This document shows positions 1 through 7,643 of a DNA stretch of 64,000 nt, in pieces; position 1 is the first letter of the stretch, and each line of letters begins with the position of its first letter. Source of the stretch: Streptomyces roseoverticillatus. Lineage in GTDB: Bacteria > Actinomycetota > Actinomycetes > Streptomycetales > Streptomycetaceae. Where the stretch lies: assembly GCF_000719265.1 (NCBI RefSeq), contig NZ_JOFL01000016.1:186001-250000 (forward strand). The letters are read 5' to 3'. The notes beneath the pieces are model-generated. The model searched no databases and was not told the DNA's origin. It saw nothing but the letters and a program-made list of their open reading frames with translations. The translations under genes were made by a program, and so were the position numbers.

Positions 1-358
1 GCAGCAGTCGCCGCGGCGGACCGCCGGCCGGGGAGCGGCCGTCCGGCGTACGGGACCGGCCGCCGATCACGCGTTCGGCGCATTGCGGAGACGGCGGAAG
101 CGCCCCCGGAGACCTCTTCGGAACCACCCGGAAGACGCCCGGACGAGATAGAGGCAAACCGCTACCGGCGCCTGGGGGAATTACACATTCCAAGAATTCC
201 CGCATTTTACCACGACCATCGGATGGTTGAGTCAACTATGTCAAATAAAAAGGCAGTTGACGCCGGCATTGACGTCGGCAATTATCGGTTCCCGGCGTCG
301 GCCGGAGCACTCCGCCACGAGTTTTCCCCTCAACCGGCCCTTACACCAAGGACACCGC
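1..358. other. Upstream region of the carrier-protein operon
   Basis: No convincing gene is seen here on either strand. The first 120 bases are GC-rich. From about 160 to 300 the sequence becomes unusually AT-rich for this genome, as expected of a regulated promoter region. It holds a perfect palindrome GTTGA-G-TCAAC at 226-236 and two TTGACG boxes at 257 and 269. The upstream neighbour lies outside the window, so this could also be part of a divergent promoter. Confidence 0.5.
257..285 (+). promoter_or_regulatory. Candidate sigma-70-type promoter for the operon
   Basis: TTGACG (257-262), a 17-base spacer, then AATTAT (280-285), about 74 bases before the ATG at 359. The palindrome at 226-236 just upstream could be an operator. 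The -10 box is only a fair match, so the call is tentative. Confidence 0.35.
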
Positions 359-1168
359 ATGCCCACCGTCGCGCTATCCCGAGGGCCTGTCGAATACACC
401 GTCCTCGAAGGCAGTCCCGAAGCGGCCCCGATCGTCCTCCTCCACGAAGGCCTCGGCTGCATCGCCATGTGGCGGCGCTTCCCGGCCCGTCTGGCGGCGG
501 CCACCGGCCGGCGCACCCTGGTCTTCTCCCGGCACGGCCACGGGAGTTCGGGCCCGGCGCCGCAGGAGCGCACCCCACGCTCCCTCCACGAGGAGGCCCA
601 CGAGGTCCTCCCCGAACTGCTCGGCAGAACAGGCATCCACCGCCCCGTGCTCGTCGGCCACAGCGAAGGCGCCTCGATCGCCCTGCTGCACGCCGCCGCC
701 CACCCCGTCGAGGCCGTCGTCGCCATCGCCCCGCACCTCTTCGCCGAGGAGCAGACACTCCGCGGCGTCGCGGCCGCCCGCACCGCCCACGACTCCGGGC
801 CGCTCGCCAAGGAGCTGGCCTTCTACCACCAGGACCCGCACACCGTGTTCCGCCGCTGGAGCGGCCTGTGGCTCTCCGAGGCGTTCCGCGGCTGGGACAT
901 CGAGGACGACCTGGCCGGCGTCACCGCCCCCGTGCTCCTCGTCCAGGGCGAGCGCGACCCGTACGGGACCACGGCCCACCTCGACGCGGCCGAGCGCGGC
1001 CTCGGCGGGCCCGTGCAACGCCTGGAGCTCGCCGGCTGCGGCCACACCCCGCACCTCGAACGGACCGACGAGGTCATCGACGCCGTCGGCACGTTCCTCA
1101 CGAGCCGCACCGGCGGCTCCGCAGACCCCGCGGACGACCTTGCGGAAGACCCCGCAGAGCAGCCCTAG
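359..1168 (+). CDS. Alpha/beta hydrolase (possible thioesterase or acyltransferase)
   Basis: A 269-residue alpha/beta-hydrolase-fold protein. The nucleophile elbow G-H-S-E-G lies near residue 100, the acidic residue is in G-E-R-D-P near 197, and the catalytic His is in G-C-G-H-T near 228, so the triad looks intact. An in-frame start at 227 exists, but the ATG at 359 has an AAGGA box seven bases upstream and begins directly at the fold (M-P-T-V-A-L-S-R-G). It is the first gene of a tight operon, 17 bases before the adenylation gene. By position it could release or transfer the carrier-bound product; alpha/beta hydrolases also sit beside the pyrrole-forming genes of aminocoumarin clusters. The substrate is unknown. 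Confidence 0.85.
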   Translation: MPTVALSRGPVEYTVLEGSPEAAPIVLLHEGLGCIAMWRRFPARLAAATGRRTLVFSRHGHGSSGPAPQERTPRSLHEEAHEVLPELLGRTGIHRPVLVGHSEGASIALLHAAAHPVEAVVAIAPHLFAEEQTLRGVAAARTAHDSGPLAKELAFYHQDPHTVFRRWSGLWLSEAFRGWDIEDDLAGVTAPVLLVQGERDPYGTTAHLDAAERGLGGPVQRLELAGCGHTPHLERTDEVIDAVGTFLTSRTGGSADPADDLAEDPAEQP

Positions 1169-1185
1169 CGCCAGGAGACCCGACC

Positions 1186-2724
1186 ATGAGCGACACCGAC
1201 GACGTCCGCCTGGACGGCCTGCTCGCCGCGGCCGCCCGCCGGCACCCCGGCCGGCCCGCCCTCACCGCCCAGGGGCGCACCTGGACCTACGCCGAACTCG
1301 ACCGCGCCGTGAGCGAGCTGGCACAGCAGCTCGCCGGGGCAGGGCTGGAGCCCGGCGACCGCGTGGGCGTCCTCGCGCCCAAGGGACCCGAGGCCGTCCT
1401 CGGCATCTACGCCGCCCTGCGCGCCGGCGCGGTCACCGCCCCGCTCGACGTCGCGGACCCGCCCGTCCGCACGGCCCACATGGTGCGCGGCGCCGGACTG
1501 TCCCTGCTGCTGGCCTCCGACCGCTCGCTCGCCGGCTGCCGGCGGGCCGCCGAGGAGGCGGGCGCGGGCCCGGAGCCCGCCGAGGGCGTCCTGGACCACG
1601 GCCTGAACTGGGTCCGCACGCTCCCTGCCGAGGAGAAGCCCGCCCCGCTGCCCGCGCCCACCGACCGCGGCGGCTACGTCCTCTTCACCTCCGGCTCCAC
1701 CGGCCGCCCCAAGGGAGTCCTCCTCTCCCACGCCAACGTCGCCCACTTCGCGCTGTGGGCCGCCGCCGAGCTCGCCCTGACCGAGACGGACCGGGTGGGC
1801 TCGCAGGCCGCCCTCACCTTCGACCTCACGACGTTCGACCTGTTCGGCACGGCCTCGGCGGGCGCCTGCGCCGTCCTCATGCCGGACGTGCTGCGCTCCT
1901 TCCCCCGGGACGTCGTCGGCTGGCTCCACGAGCAGCGCATCACCGCCTTCTACGCCGTGCCCTCCCTCTACCAGGGCATGCTCGAACGGGGCGGCATCGC
2001 CGAGGACTTCCCGCCCTCGCTCAGGGTGGCGGCCTTCGCCGGCGAGCCCTTCGCCCCGCGCCCCCTGGAGCGCTACCTGCGGCTCCTCGGCGACGTGCCC
2101 CTCTACAACCTGTACGGGCCCACGGAGACCAACGTCTGCACGTACAGCCGGGTGCCCGCCGACTGGACCGCGGACCAGGAGGCGACCATCGGCAGGGCCG
2201 TCGAGGGCGACGTCGTCGACGTCCTCGGCGAGGACGGCCTGCCCACGGACGGCACGGGCGAGATCCACGTCGCCGGCGCCACCGTCTTCCAGGGCTACCT
2301 GCAGGACGGGGCCCTGACCGACCCGACCCGCACGGTCCGCTTCCGCGACGGCGTCGCCCGCCGCGCCTACGCCACCGGCGACACCGGCCGCATCACCGCC
2401 GACGGCCGCGTCTTCCTGCGCGGCCGCGGCGACTCGCAGGTCAAGCGGCGCGGCCACCGCATCGACCTGCTCGACGTCGAGAGCGCCGTGCTGTCGCTGC
2501 CGCACGTCACGGCCGCCGCGGTCGTCGCCAAGGACGACCCGCACCACGGCGAGTTCTGGGCGTACGTCCAGAGCGACGGGGCCGGGGCCGAGGAGACCCT
2601 CGCCGGGCTGCGCGGGCTCCTGCCGCTGCGCATGCTGCCCGACCGCGTCGTGCCCACGGCCGCCCTGCCCGTCAACGCCCGCGGCAAGGTCGACCGCCGC
2701 GCGCTCGCCGCCCGCACCGACTGA
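1186..2724 (+). CDS. Stand-alone amino acid adenylation enzyme (carrier protein ligase)
   Basis: A 512-residue ANL-superfamily enzyme resembling a free-standing NRPS A domain. The P-loop L-F-T-S-G-S-T-G-R-P-K-G is near residue 166, the A4 region T-F-D-L-T-T-F-D-L-F near 212, A5 N-L-Y-G-P-T-E-T near 308, Y-A-T-G-D near 393, and the terminal Lys is in N-A-R-G-K-V-D. Reading the ten pocket positions by eye against GrsA gives D-L-F-Y-A-A-L-V-C-K. This is close to the code I recall for prolyl ligases of pyrrole pathways, but the D-L start is shared by many stand-alone ligases. The start ATG is preceded by GGAGA. It presumably loads the carrier protein encoded next. The amino acid remains a guess. 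Confidence 0.9.
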   Translation: MSDTDDVRLDGLLAAAARRHPGRPALTAQGRTWTYAELDRAVSELAQQLAGAGLEPGDRVGVLAPKGPEAVLGIYAALRAGAVTAPLDVADPPVRTAHMVRGAGLSLLLASDRSLAGCRRAAEEAGAGPEPAEGVLDHGLNWVRTLPAEEKPAPLPAPTDRGGYVLFTSGSTGRPKGVLLSHANVAHFALWAAAELALTETDRVGSQAALTFDLTTFDLFGTASAGACAVLMPDVLRSFPRDVVGWLHEQRITAFYAVPSLYQGMLERGGIAEDFPPSLRVAAFAGEPFAPRPLERYLRLLGDVPLYNLYGPTETNVCTYSRVPADWTADQEATIGRAVEGDVVDVLGEDGLPTDGTGEIHVAGATVFQGYLQDGALTDPTRTVRFRDGVARRAYATGDTGRITADGRVFLRGRGDSQVKRRGHRIDLLDVESAVLSLPHVTAAAVVAKDDPHHGEFWAYVQSDGAGAEETLAGLRGLLPLRMLPDRVVPTAALPVNARGKVDRRALAARTD

Positions 2725-2784
2725 CCCGATCACCCACCACGCACCACGCACCACTGGCCACGTGCCACAACGGAGGAAACCGTA

Positions 2785-3048
2785 GTGAACACCGTAGAGG
2801 AACTCTGCACCCTCATCAGCAGCAAGATCACCTGGGGGCGCGGCGAGGAGCCGCAGCGGCTGAGCCCCGACACCCCGCTGCTCGAACAAGGCCTGCTGGA
2901 CTCGCTGTCCATCATGCAGATCGTCGCCGCGCTCGACGCCCAGGCGGGCATCGTGCTGCCGGACACCGAGATCGTCGCGGCCAACTTCCGCAGCCCGCAG
3001 GCCCTGTGGAGCGTAGTGGAGAACATCAGGGCGGGGGCCGCGCTGTGA
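2785..3048 (+). CDS. Acyl/peptidyl carrier protein
   Basis: An 87-residue carrier protein. The phosphopantetheine attachment Ser is residue 40 in G-L-L-D-S-L-S, followed by the hydrophobic helix I-M-Q-I-V-A-A-L typical of helix II. It starts at a GTG preceded by GGAGG and lies 60 bases after the adenylation gene, its likely loading partner. The stop overlaps the GTG of a micro-ORF (GTGA at 3045-3048). It is expected to carry the aminoacyl substrate for the two flavoproteins encoded downstream. Confidence 0.93.
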   Translation: MNTVEELCTLISSKITWGRGEEPQRLSPDTPLLEQGLLDSLSIMQIVAALDAQAGIVLPDTEIVAANFRSPQALWSVVENIRAGAAL

Positions 3049-3173
3049 GCGACGCGCGCGCGGCCGCCGCGCCGCACCCGGCCGCGATGCCCGCACCTCT
3101 GCGCCGCGCAGGCGGAGACGGGGGCACCGCCCAGGCCGTTCAGGCTCTGGGGGAGAACGAGGAGACACTGTGA
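3045..3173 (+). CDS. Coupled 42-residue Ala-rich micro-ORF
   Basis: A GTG that overlaps the carrier protein stop (GTGA) opens a 42-codon frame, and its TGA overlaps the GTG start of the next gene in the same way. The product is Ala/Pro-rich with no recognised domain. A G-rich stretch about seven bases upstream could act as a weak ribosome site. It may be a true small protein, or simply a translational bridge coupling the carrier gene to the dehydrogenase gene. Codon bias alone cannot decide at this length. Confidence 0.35.
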   Translation: MSDARAAAAPHPAAMPAPLRRAGGDGGTAQAVQALGENEETL

Positions 3174-4351
3174 GTGCCGTAGACAGTCTGCTGCGTTCCG
3201 GGCCCGCCGGGGCCGAGGCCGTGGTCGACGCGTACCGCGACCGGGCCCTGCCCCTGGTCGAGCAGCTCGCCGGCAAGGGCTTCCGCGACCAGTGGGAGGC
3301 CCTCGCCGGGCTCGGCGTGCTCCGTCTGGACCCCCCGGAGCCGGAGCCCGGGGCGCCCGCGGACGCCGCCGCCCCCGGGCCCGTCACCCGCTCGCTCGCC
3401 ATGATCGAAGGCATCGGCCTGGCCGGCGTCGACCCCGGCGTCGTCTACGCCATGGCCTCCCAGGTGTTCGGCATGGAGTACCCGCTGCGCGCGGCGCTCC
3501 CCGCCGCCGCGTGGCAGGCCGTGGCCCGCATCCAGGACGGCGGGGAGCTGCTGTGCCACGCGCTCACCGAGCGCAAGGGCGGCAGCGACCCGCTGTCGAT
3601 GGACACCCGCGCCCGGCGCGACGGCGACGGCTACGTGCTGGAGGGCGCCAAGACGTTCATCACGGCCGCCCCGGTGGCCGATCTCGCGCTCGTTTTCGCC
3701 CGCACCGGCGAGGGCCGTTCGCCGTTCTCCCTGTCCGCCTTCCTGTTCCCCGTCTCCACCCCGGGCGTGACCCGCGCCGAGGCCTTCGCCAAGACCGCGC
3801 TGCCCGGCGTCCCGATGGGCGAGCTGGTCTTCGACGGCGTGCGGCTGCCGGCCGGCAGCCTCGTCGGCGGGGAGGGCTCGGGGCTCGCGCTCCTGACCTC
3901 CACCACCACGTGGGAGCGGGCCCTGCTGCTCGGCTACGCCCTCGGCCCCATGCGCCGCACCCTGCGGCGCCTGACGGACTGGGCGTCCGAGCGCGGCCAC
4001 TTCGGCCGCCGCATGGGGGCCAGCCACCAGGTGGCCTCCCGCATCAGCGACATGGCGCTCGTCCTGCACCGCTCCCGCACGCTGCTGTACGGCATGGCGG
4101 CGCGGCTGGACGCGGGCACGCCCACGCGCCGGCTGTCGGTGGAGGCCGCCCTGACCAAGATCTCGGTCTCCGAGGACTACGTCCGGCTGACGGAACACGC
4201 CACGGCGCTGTCCGGCGTACGGGCCTTCATCGCCGATTCCGAACTCCCCGCCGATCTGCACAGCCCGATGGCGGCCCTCACGTATGCAGGCCCCAACGAC
4301 CTGCTGCGCATCGGTGTCGCCCGTGAATTCGGGCTCCCCGTCGAGAACTGA
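3170..4351 (+). CDS. Acyl-CoA dehydrogenase-fold flavoprotein 1
   Basis: A 393-residue ACAD-family protein. The flavin/substrate segment L-T-E-R-K-G-G-S-D and K-T-F-I-T are present, as is the R-x-H-F-G-R-R-x-x-x-S-H-Q-V helix motif. At the usual catalytic position (Y-E-G-T) it reads Y-A-G-P, so the standard Glu is missing. A Glu does lie in T-T-W-E-R-A-L-L-L, which aligns with the base of isovaleryl-CoA dehydrogenase (L-D-L-E-R-L-V-L). It is therefore probably an active dehydrogenase with the IVD-type base. Next to an adenylation enzyme and a carrier protein, it likely oxidises a carrier-bound aminoacyl group. The GTG start has GAGGAG seven to eight bases upstream. Confidence 0.88.
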   Translation: MSAVDSLLRSGPAGAEAVVDAYRDRALPLVEQLAGKGFRDQWEALAGLGVLRLDPPEPEPGAPADAAAPGPVTRSLAMIEGIGLAGVDPGVVYAMASQVFGMEYPLRAALPAAAWQAVARIQDGGELLCHALTERKGGSDPLSMDTRARRDGDGYVLEGAKTFITAAPVADLALVFARTGEGRSPFSLSAFLFPVSTPGVTRAEAFAKTALPGVPMGELVFDGVRLPAGSLVGGEGSGLALLTSTTTWERALLLGYALGPMRRTLRRLTDWASERGHFGRRMGASHQVASRISDMALVLHRSRTLLYGMAARLDAGTPTRRLSVEAALTKISVSEDYVRLTEHATALSGVRAFIADSELPADLHSPMAALTYAGPNDLLRIGVAREFGLPVEN

Positions 4352-4408
4352 TTCCCGCGCCCGAAGAACGGTTCCCGCACCGGGAACCCGATTTCCGAAA
4401 GGCCCCTC

Positions 4409-5614
4409 ATGGCCCTGTCCTTGCCCACCGGGCTGCTGCCCGCCGAATTCGACGAAATCCTCGCGCTCGCCGAGGAGACGGGGGCGGCCCTCGCCCCCCA
4501 CGCGGCTGACGTGGACGCGGGCCGTTCCGCCGGCCACGAGACGTACCGCATCCTCCGCGAGGCGGGCCTGCTGGGGCTGCTCGTGCCGCGCGAGGCGGGC
4601 GGGGCCGGGCTCGGCTTCGCCGGCTACTCGCGGGTGCTGGCCGCGCTCGGCGCCCGCAACGGCGCCGCGGCCCTCGGCTTCAACATGCACAACGTCGCCA
4701 TCGGCTCGCTGTGCGAGTCCGCGGGCACGCCCCTGCCGCCCGCGGCGGAGGCCTTCCGGTCCTGGCTGTTCGACGAGGTGATCAACGGGCGGAAGCTGTT
4801 CGCCTCCGCCACCTCCGAGGCCGGCAGCGGCGCCAAGCTCCGCGGCGTGCGCACGTCCTACCGCCGCACCACGGACGGCGATTACGTCATCACCGGCGAG
4901 AAGTCGTTCGTCTCGCTGGCGGGCGTCGCCGACTACTACGTGGTCGCCGCCCGCGCCGAGGGCACCGAAGGCAGCGGCGAGGTCTCGCACTTCGTCGTCG
5001 CCGCGGACGACCCCGGCGTGAGCTTCGGGGAGGTGCACAGCCTCTCCGCGATGTACGGCACGAGCACCGCGGGCATGGTCCTCAACGCGGTGACGGTGCC
5101 GCGCTCGCGGCTCTTCCTCGGCGTCGAGGGCATGTCCCTGTACAAGCTGGTGCGCGAACCGCACTGGATGATCGCCGGGTACACCGGCGCGTACCTGGGC
5201 ATCTCCGAGGCGATCCTGCGCTTCACCACCGACCACGTGGCCGCGTCCCCCAAGCGGGCCGGGTCGCCGGTGCTGCAGCGCGAGCTCGGCCGGATGTCCG
5301 CGCGGCTGGCCGCGGCGCGGGCCCTCGTCGCCGAGGCCGGGGCGCAAGTCGACGCGGGGCGCGGCAGCGCCGAGGCCAACGCCGCGGTGCACGCCGCGAA
5401 GTACGTCGTCGGCGAGACCGGCCCCGCGCTCGCGCAGGACGCCGTCCGCATCTGCGGCTCGGCCGCCGTCAGCCGGTCCCTGCCGCTGGAGCGGCTGCTG
5501 CGCGAGGCGTCCTTCGCCTCCGTGATGCCCGCCAAGCCGGAGGAGTGCCTGGAGTACCTCGGCAAGGCCGCGCTCGGTGTCAACCTGTACGACGCGACCG
5601 CCTTCGACTGGTGA
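4409..5614 (+). CDS. Acyl-CoA dehydrogenase-fold flavoprotein 2 (possible monooxygenase)
   Basis: A 401-residue ACAD-fold protein. An N-terminal helical domain is followed by the S-E-A-G-S-G flavin segment and E-K-S-F-V-S-L-A. The canonical catalytic Glu is replaced (V-M-P-A-K-P where Y-E-G-T is expected), and no Glu stands at the isovaleryl-CoA dehydrogenase position either (I-A-G-Y-T-G-A-Y-L-G). A protein with this fold lacking both bases, encoded two genes from a flavin reductase, is better explained as a group D flavin monooxygenase (DszC/HsaA type) than as a dehydrogenase. That is inference from motifs. It starts 57 bases after flavoprotein 1, and its stop overlaps the exporter GTG. Confidence 0.85.
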   Translation: MALSLPTGLLPAEFDEILALAEETGAALAPHAADVDAGRSAGHETYRILREAGLLGLLVPREAGGAGLGFAGYSRVLAALGARNGAAALGFNMHNVAIGSLCESAGTPLPPAAEAFRSWLFDEVINGRKLFASATSEAGSGAKLRGVRTSYRRTTDGDYVITGEKSFVSLAGVADYYVVAARAEGTEGSGEVSHFVVAADDPGVSFGEVHSLSAMYGTSTAGMVLNAVTVPRSRLFLGVEGMSLYKLVREPHWMIAGYTGAYLGISEAILRFTTDHVAASPKRAGSPVLQRELGRMSARLAAARALVAEAGAQVDAGRGSAEANAAVHAAKYVVGETGPALAQDAVRICGSAAVSRSLPLERLLREASFASVMPAKPEECLEYLGKAALGVNLYDATAFDW

Positions 5615-6852
5615 GGGCCCACACGCAGCGGCGCACCGGAGCGCGCCGCCCCGAGGCGGCGGGGGCCCCGGCCCCCGCCGCGCCGGGCATCCCGCGCGCC
5701 GCCGTCCCCACCGTGACGTACGTGCTGTTCGTCGTCATGACCGGCGGCACCGTCCCCACGCCCGTCTACGCCCTCTACGCACAGCGGCTGCACCTGTCCC
5801 CGCCCGTCGTCGCCCTCGTCTTCGCCGCCTACGCGGTGGGCATCCTGGCCGCCCTGCTGCTCTTCGGCGGCCTGTCGGACAAGATCGGGCGGCGGGCCAC
5901 GCTCGTCCCGGCGCTGGCCGTGGCCGCGGTGAGCAGCGTCGTCTTCATCGCCTTCCCCTCCCTTCCCGGGCTGTTCGCCGGGCGGCTGCTCTCCGGGATC
6001 TCCGTGGGGCTGACGACCGGCGCGGCCACCGCCTACCTCAGAGAGCTCCATCCCTCGCCGCCGCGCGCCGCCCTGATCGCCTCGGTCACCAACATGGCCG
6101 GGCTCGGCAGCGGGGCGCTCCTGTCGGGCGTGCTCGTCGAGTACGCACCCGCGCCGGCCGTCCTGCCGTACACCGTCCTGATCGTGCTGCTCCTCCCGGG
6201 CCTCGCCCTGTGGGCGCTGCCCGAACGGGCCGTCGCGCGCGGGGGCGGCATCCGCCCCCAGCGGATCAGCGTGCCGCCGGCCGTGCGGCGCCCCTTCGCC
6301 GCCGCGGCCGCAGCGGTCTTCGCCTCCTTCTCCCTGCTGGGCCTGCTGGCCGCGCTCGCCGGCAACTTCCTCGTGCAGGGGCTGCACAACCACAGCCACC
6401 TCGCCGTCGGCGTGGTGGCGTTCAGCGCCTTCGGCTCCGCGGGGGCCGCCCAGCTCCTCGCGGCGCGGCTCGCGCCGCGCACCGGCCTGACCGTGGGCAT
6501 GACCGCCGTCCCGCTCGGGCTCGCCCTCATCCTCGCGGGCCTGTCCGCCGCCTCCCTGCCCGTCTTCCTGTGCGGCTCCCTGCTGGGCGGCGCCGGCGCG
6601 GGCACCTCCTTCAAGTCCGGCCTGGCGCTGGTGACGGCCCAGGCGTCGCCCGACCGCGTCTCGGAACTGGTATCCGGCTTCTTCGTCGCCGCGTACCTGG
6701 GCCTGACCGTGCCGGTCGTCGGCGTGGCCGTGCTGCTGGCGAACGGCACGCTCATGACGGCGGCCGGCGTCTTCGCCGCGGTGATCACGGTGCTGTGCCT
6801 GGGCAGCATCGGCGTCACCACGGCCCTCGGCAACCGCACCACGAACCGATGA
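5611..6852 (+). CDS. MFS transporter (probable product exporter)
   Basis: A 413-residue major facilitator protein with about 12 membrane segments and the MFS loop motif G-G-L-S-D-K-I-G-R-R after TM2. The GTG start overlaps the TGA of the upstream flavoprotein gene (GTGA at 5611-5614), giving translational coupling. The frame stays open far upstream, but only the segment from 5611 is membrane-like. Its place inside the operon suggests it exports the product or gives self-resistance. The N-terminal 25 residues are Arg/Ala/Pro-rich and probably cytoplasmic. Confidence 0.88.
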   Translation: MRAHTQRRTGARRPEAAGAPAPAAPGIPRAAVPTVTYVLFVVMTGGTVPTPVYALYAQRLHLSPPVVALVFAAYAVGILAALLLFGGLSDKIGRRATLVPALAVAAVSSVVFIAFPSLPGLFAGRLLSGISVGLTTGAATAYLRELHPSPPRAALIASVTNMAGLGSGALLSGVLVEYAPAPAVLPYTVLIVLLLPGLALWALPERAVARGGGIRPQRISVPPAVRRPFAAAAAAVFASFSLLGLLAALAGNFLVQGLHNHSHLAVGVVAFSAFGSAGAAQLLAARLAPRTGLTVGMTAVPLGLALILAGLSAASLPVFLCGSLLGGAGAGTSFKSGLALVTAQASPDRVSELVSGFFVAAYLGLTVPVVGVAVLLANGTLMTAAGVFAAVITVLCLGSIGVTTALGNRTTNR

Positions 6853-6862
6853 GGACCCCGCC

Positions 6863-7369
6863 ATGACCACCGCGCTCTCCCCCGTCGACCCCGACAGCTA
6901 CCGCGCCCTGATGGCCTCCCACCCCGGCGGGGTGGCCGTCGTCACCACGGACGACGGCCTCACCCCGTACGGCTTCGCCTGCACCGCGTGGTGCGGCGTG
7001 TCCCTCGACCCGCCGCTGCTGCTCGTGTGCGCCTCCAACACGGGCAGCACCCTGCCGGTGCTCGCCGAGCGCGGCTGGTTCGCCGTCAACCTCCTGCACG
7101 GGGCGGGGCGCCGCGCGGCGGACGCCTTCGCCCACCGGGACGCGGGCCGCTTCTCGGCCGTGCCGTGGGAGCGGTCACCGGCCACGGGGCTGCCCCTGCT
7201 GCCGGAGGACGCGCACGTGGCGGCGGAATGCCGCGTCCACCGCATGGACCGTGCGGGCGACCACACGGTGATCATCGGCGAAATATTCCGCGCGGAGCCG
7301 TTGCCGGGGGCGGACCGGGCACCGTTGCTGTACGGCATGCGCACGTACGCGACGTGGCCGGCGGCCTAG
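6863..7369 (+). CDS. Flavin reductase-like protein
   Basis: A 168-residue protein of the flavin reductase-like (HpaC/DIM6-NTAB) family, with the FMN segment G-V-S-L-D-P-P-L-L-L-V near residue 48 and the late G-D-H-T-V-I-I-G-E motif. Such enzymes supply reduced FMN or FAD to a separate monooxygenase. It starts 10 bases after the transporter stop, with a short GAGG box, and is the last gene of the operon. The best local partner is flavoprotein 2 (4409-5614). Two hairpins follow the gene. Confidence 0.88.
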   Translation: MTTALSPVDPDSYRALMASHPGGVAVVTTDDGLTPYGFACTAWCGVSLDPPLLLVCASNTGSTLPVLAERGWFAVNLLHGAGRRAADAFAHRDAGRFSAVPWERSPATGLPLLPEDAHVAAECRVHRMDRAGDHTVIIGEIFRAEPLPGADRAPLLYGMRTYATWPAA

Positions 7370-7483
7370 CCGGCCCGAGTGCGGGGCCGTCGACAGCGGT
7401 CGCCGAGCATGCCGCCGGACCCTCACCATCGTGGTGCCTCACCACTGCGGCGGAAGAACTTCCCGGCACCGCCGGGGAGAGCC

Positions 7484-7512
7484 GGGGGAGTACCCGGGCC
7501 GGGTACTCCCCC
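7484..7512. terminator. Perfect 12-bp hairpin, bidirectional terminator candidate
   Basis: GGGGGAGTACCC (7484-7495), loop GGGCC, then GGGTACTCCCCC (7501-7512). It lies between the convergent ends of the flavin reductase and the MFS fusion gene, and has no T-run, as is usual for Streptomyces terminators. Confidence 0.65.
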
Positions 7513-7527
7513 ACCGGGGAGGACAGA

Positions 7528-7550
7528 GGGAGTGCCGCCCAGGCACTCCC
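7528..7550. terminator. Second hairpin of the twin terminator
   Basis: GGGAGTGCC (7528-7536), loop GCCCA, then GGCACTCCC (7542-7550), 15 bases after the first hairpin and built on a related stem (GGGAGT/ACTCCC). Together they separate two convergent transcription units. Confidence 0.55.
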
Positions 7551-7643
7551 CCACCGCCGCCGCGGCGATCCACCCCCACCGCGAGGGTCCGGCGGAATGC
7601 GGTATCGCCCGCACCGGCACGTGCCCCGAACCCAGCCGGACGG

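Noticed and set aside
223..1185. Long open frame upstream of and in frame with the adenylation enzyme
   Set aside because: It is an Arg/Pro-rich shadow of the alpha/beta hydrolase gene; the true start at 1186 has a ribosome site and family-like N-terminus.
1165..3414. 749-residue minus-strand frame across the adenylation gene
   Set aside because: Low-complexity Gly/Arg/Val-rich shadow typical of high-GC antisense frames; no domain.
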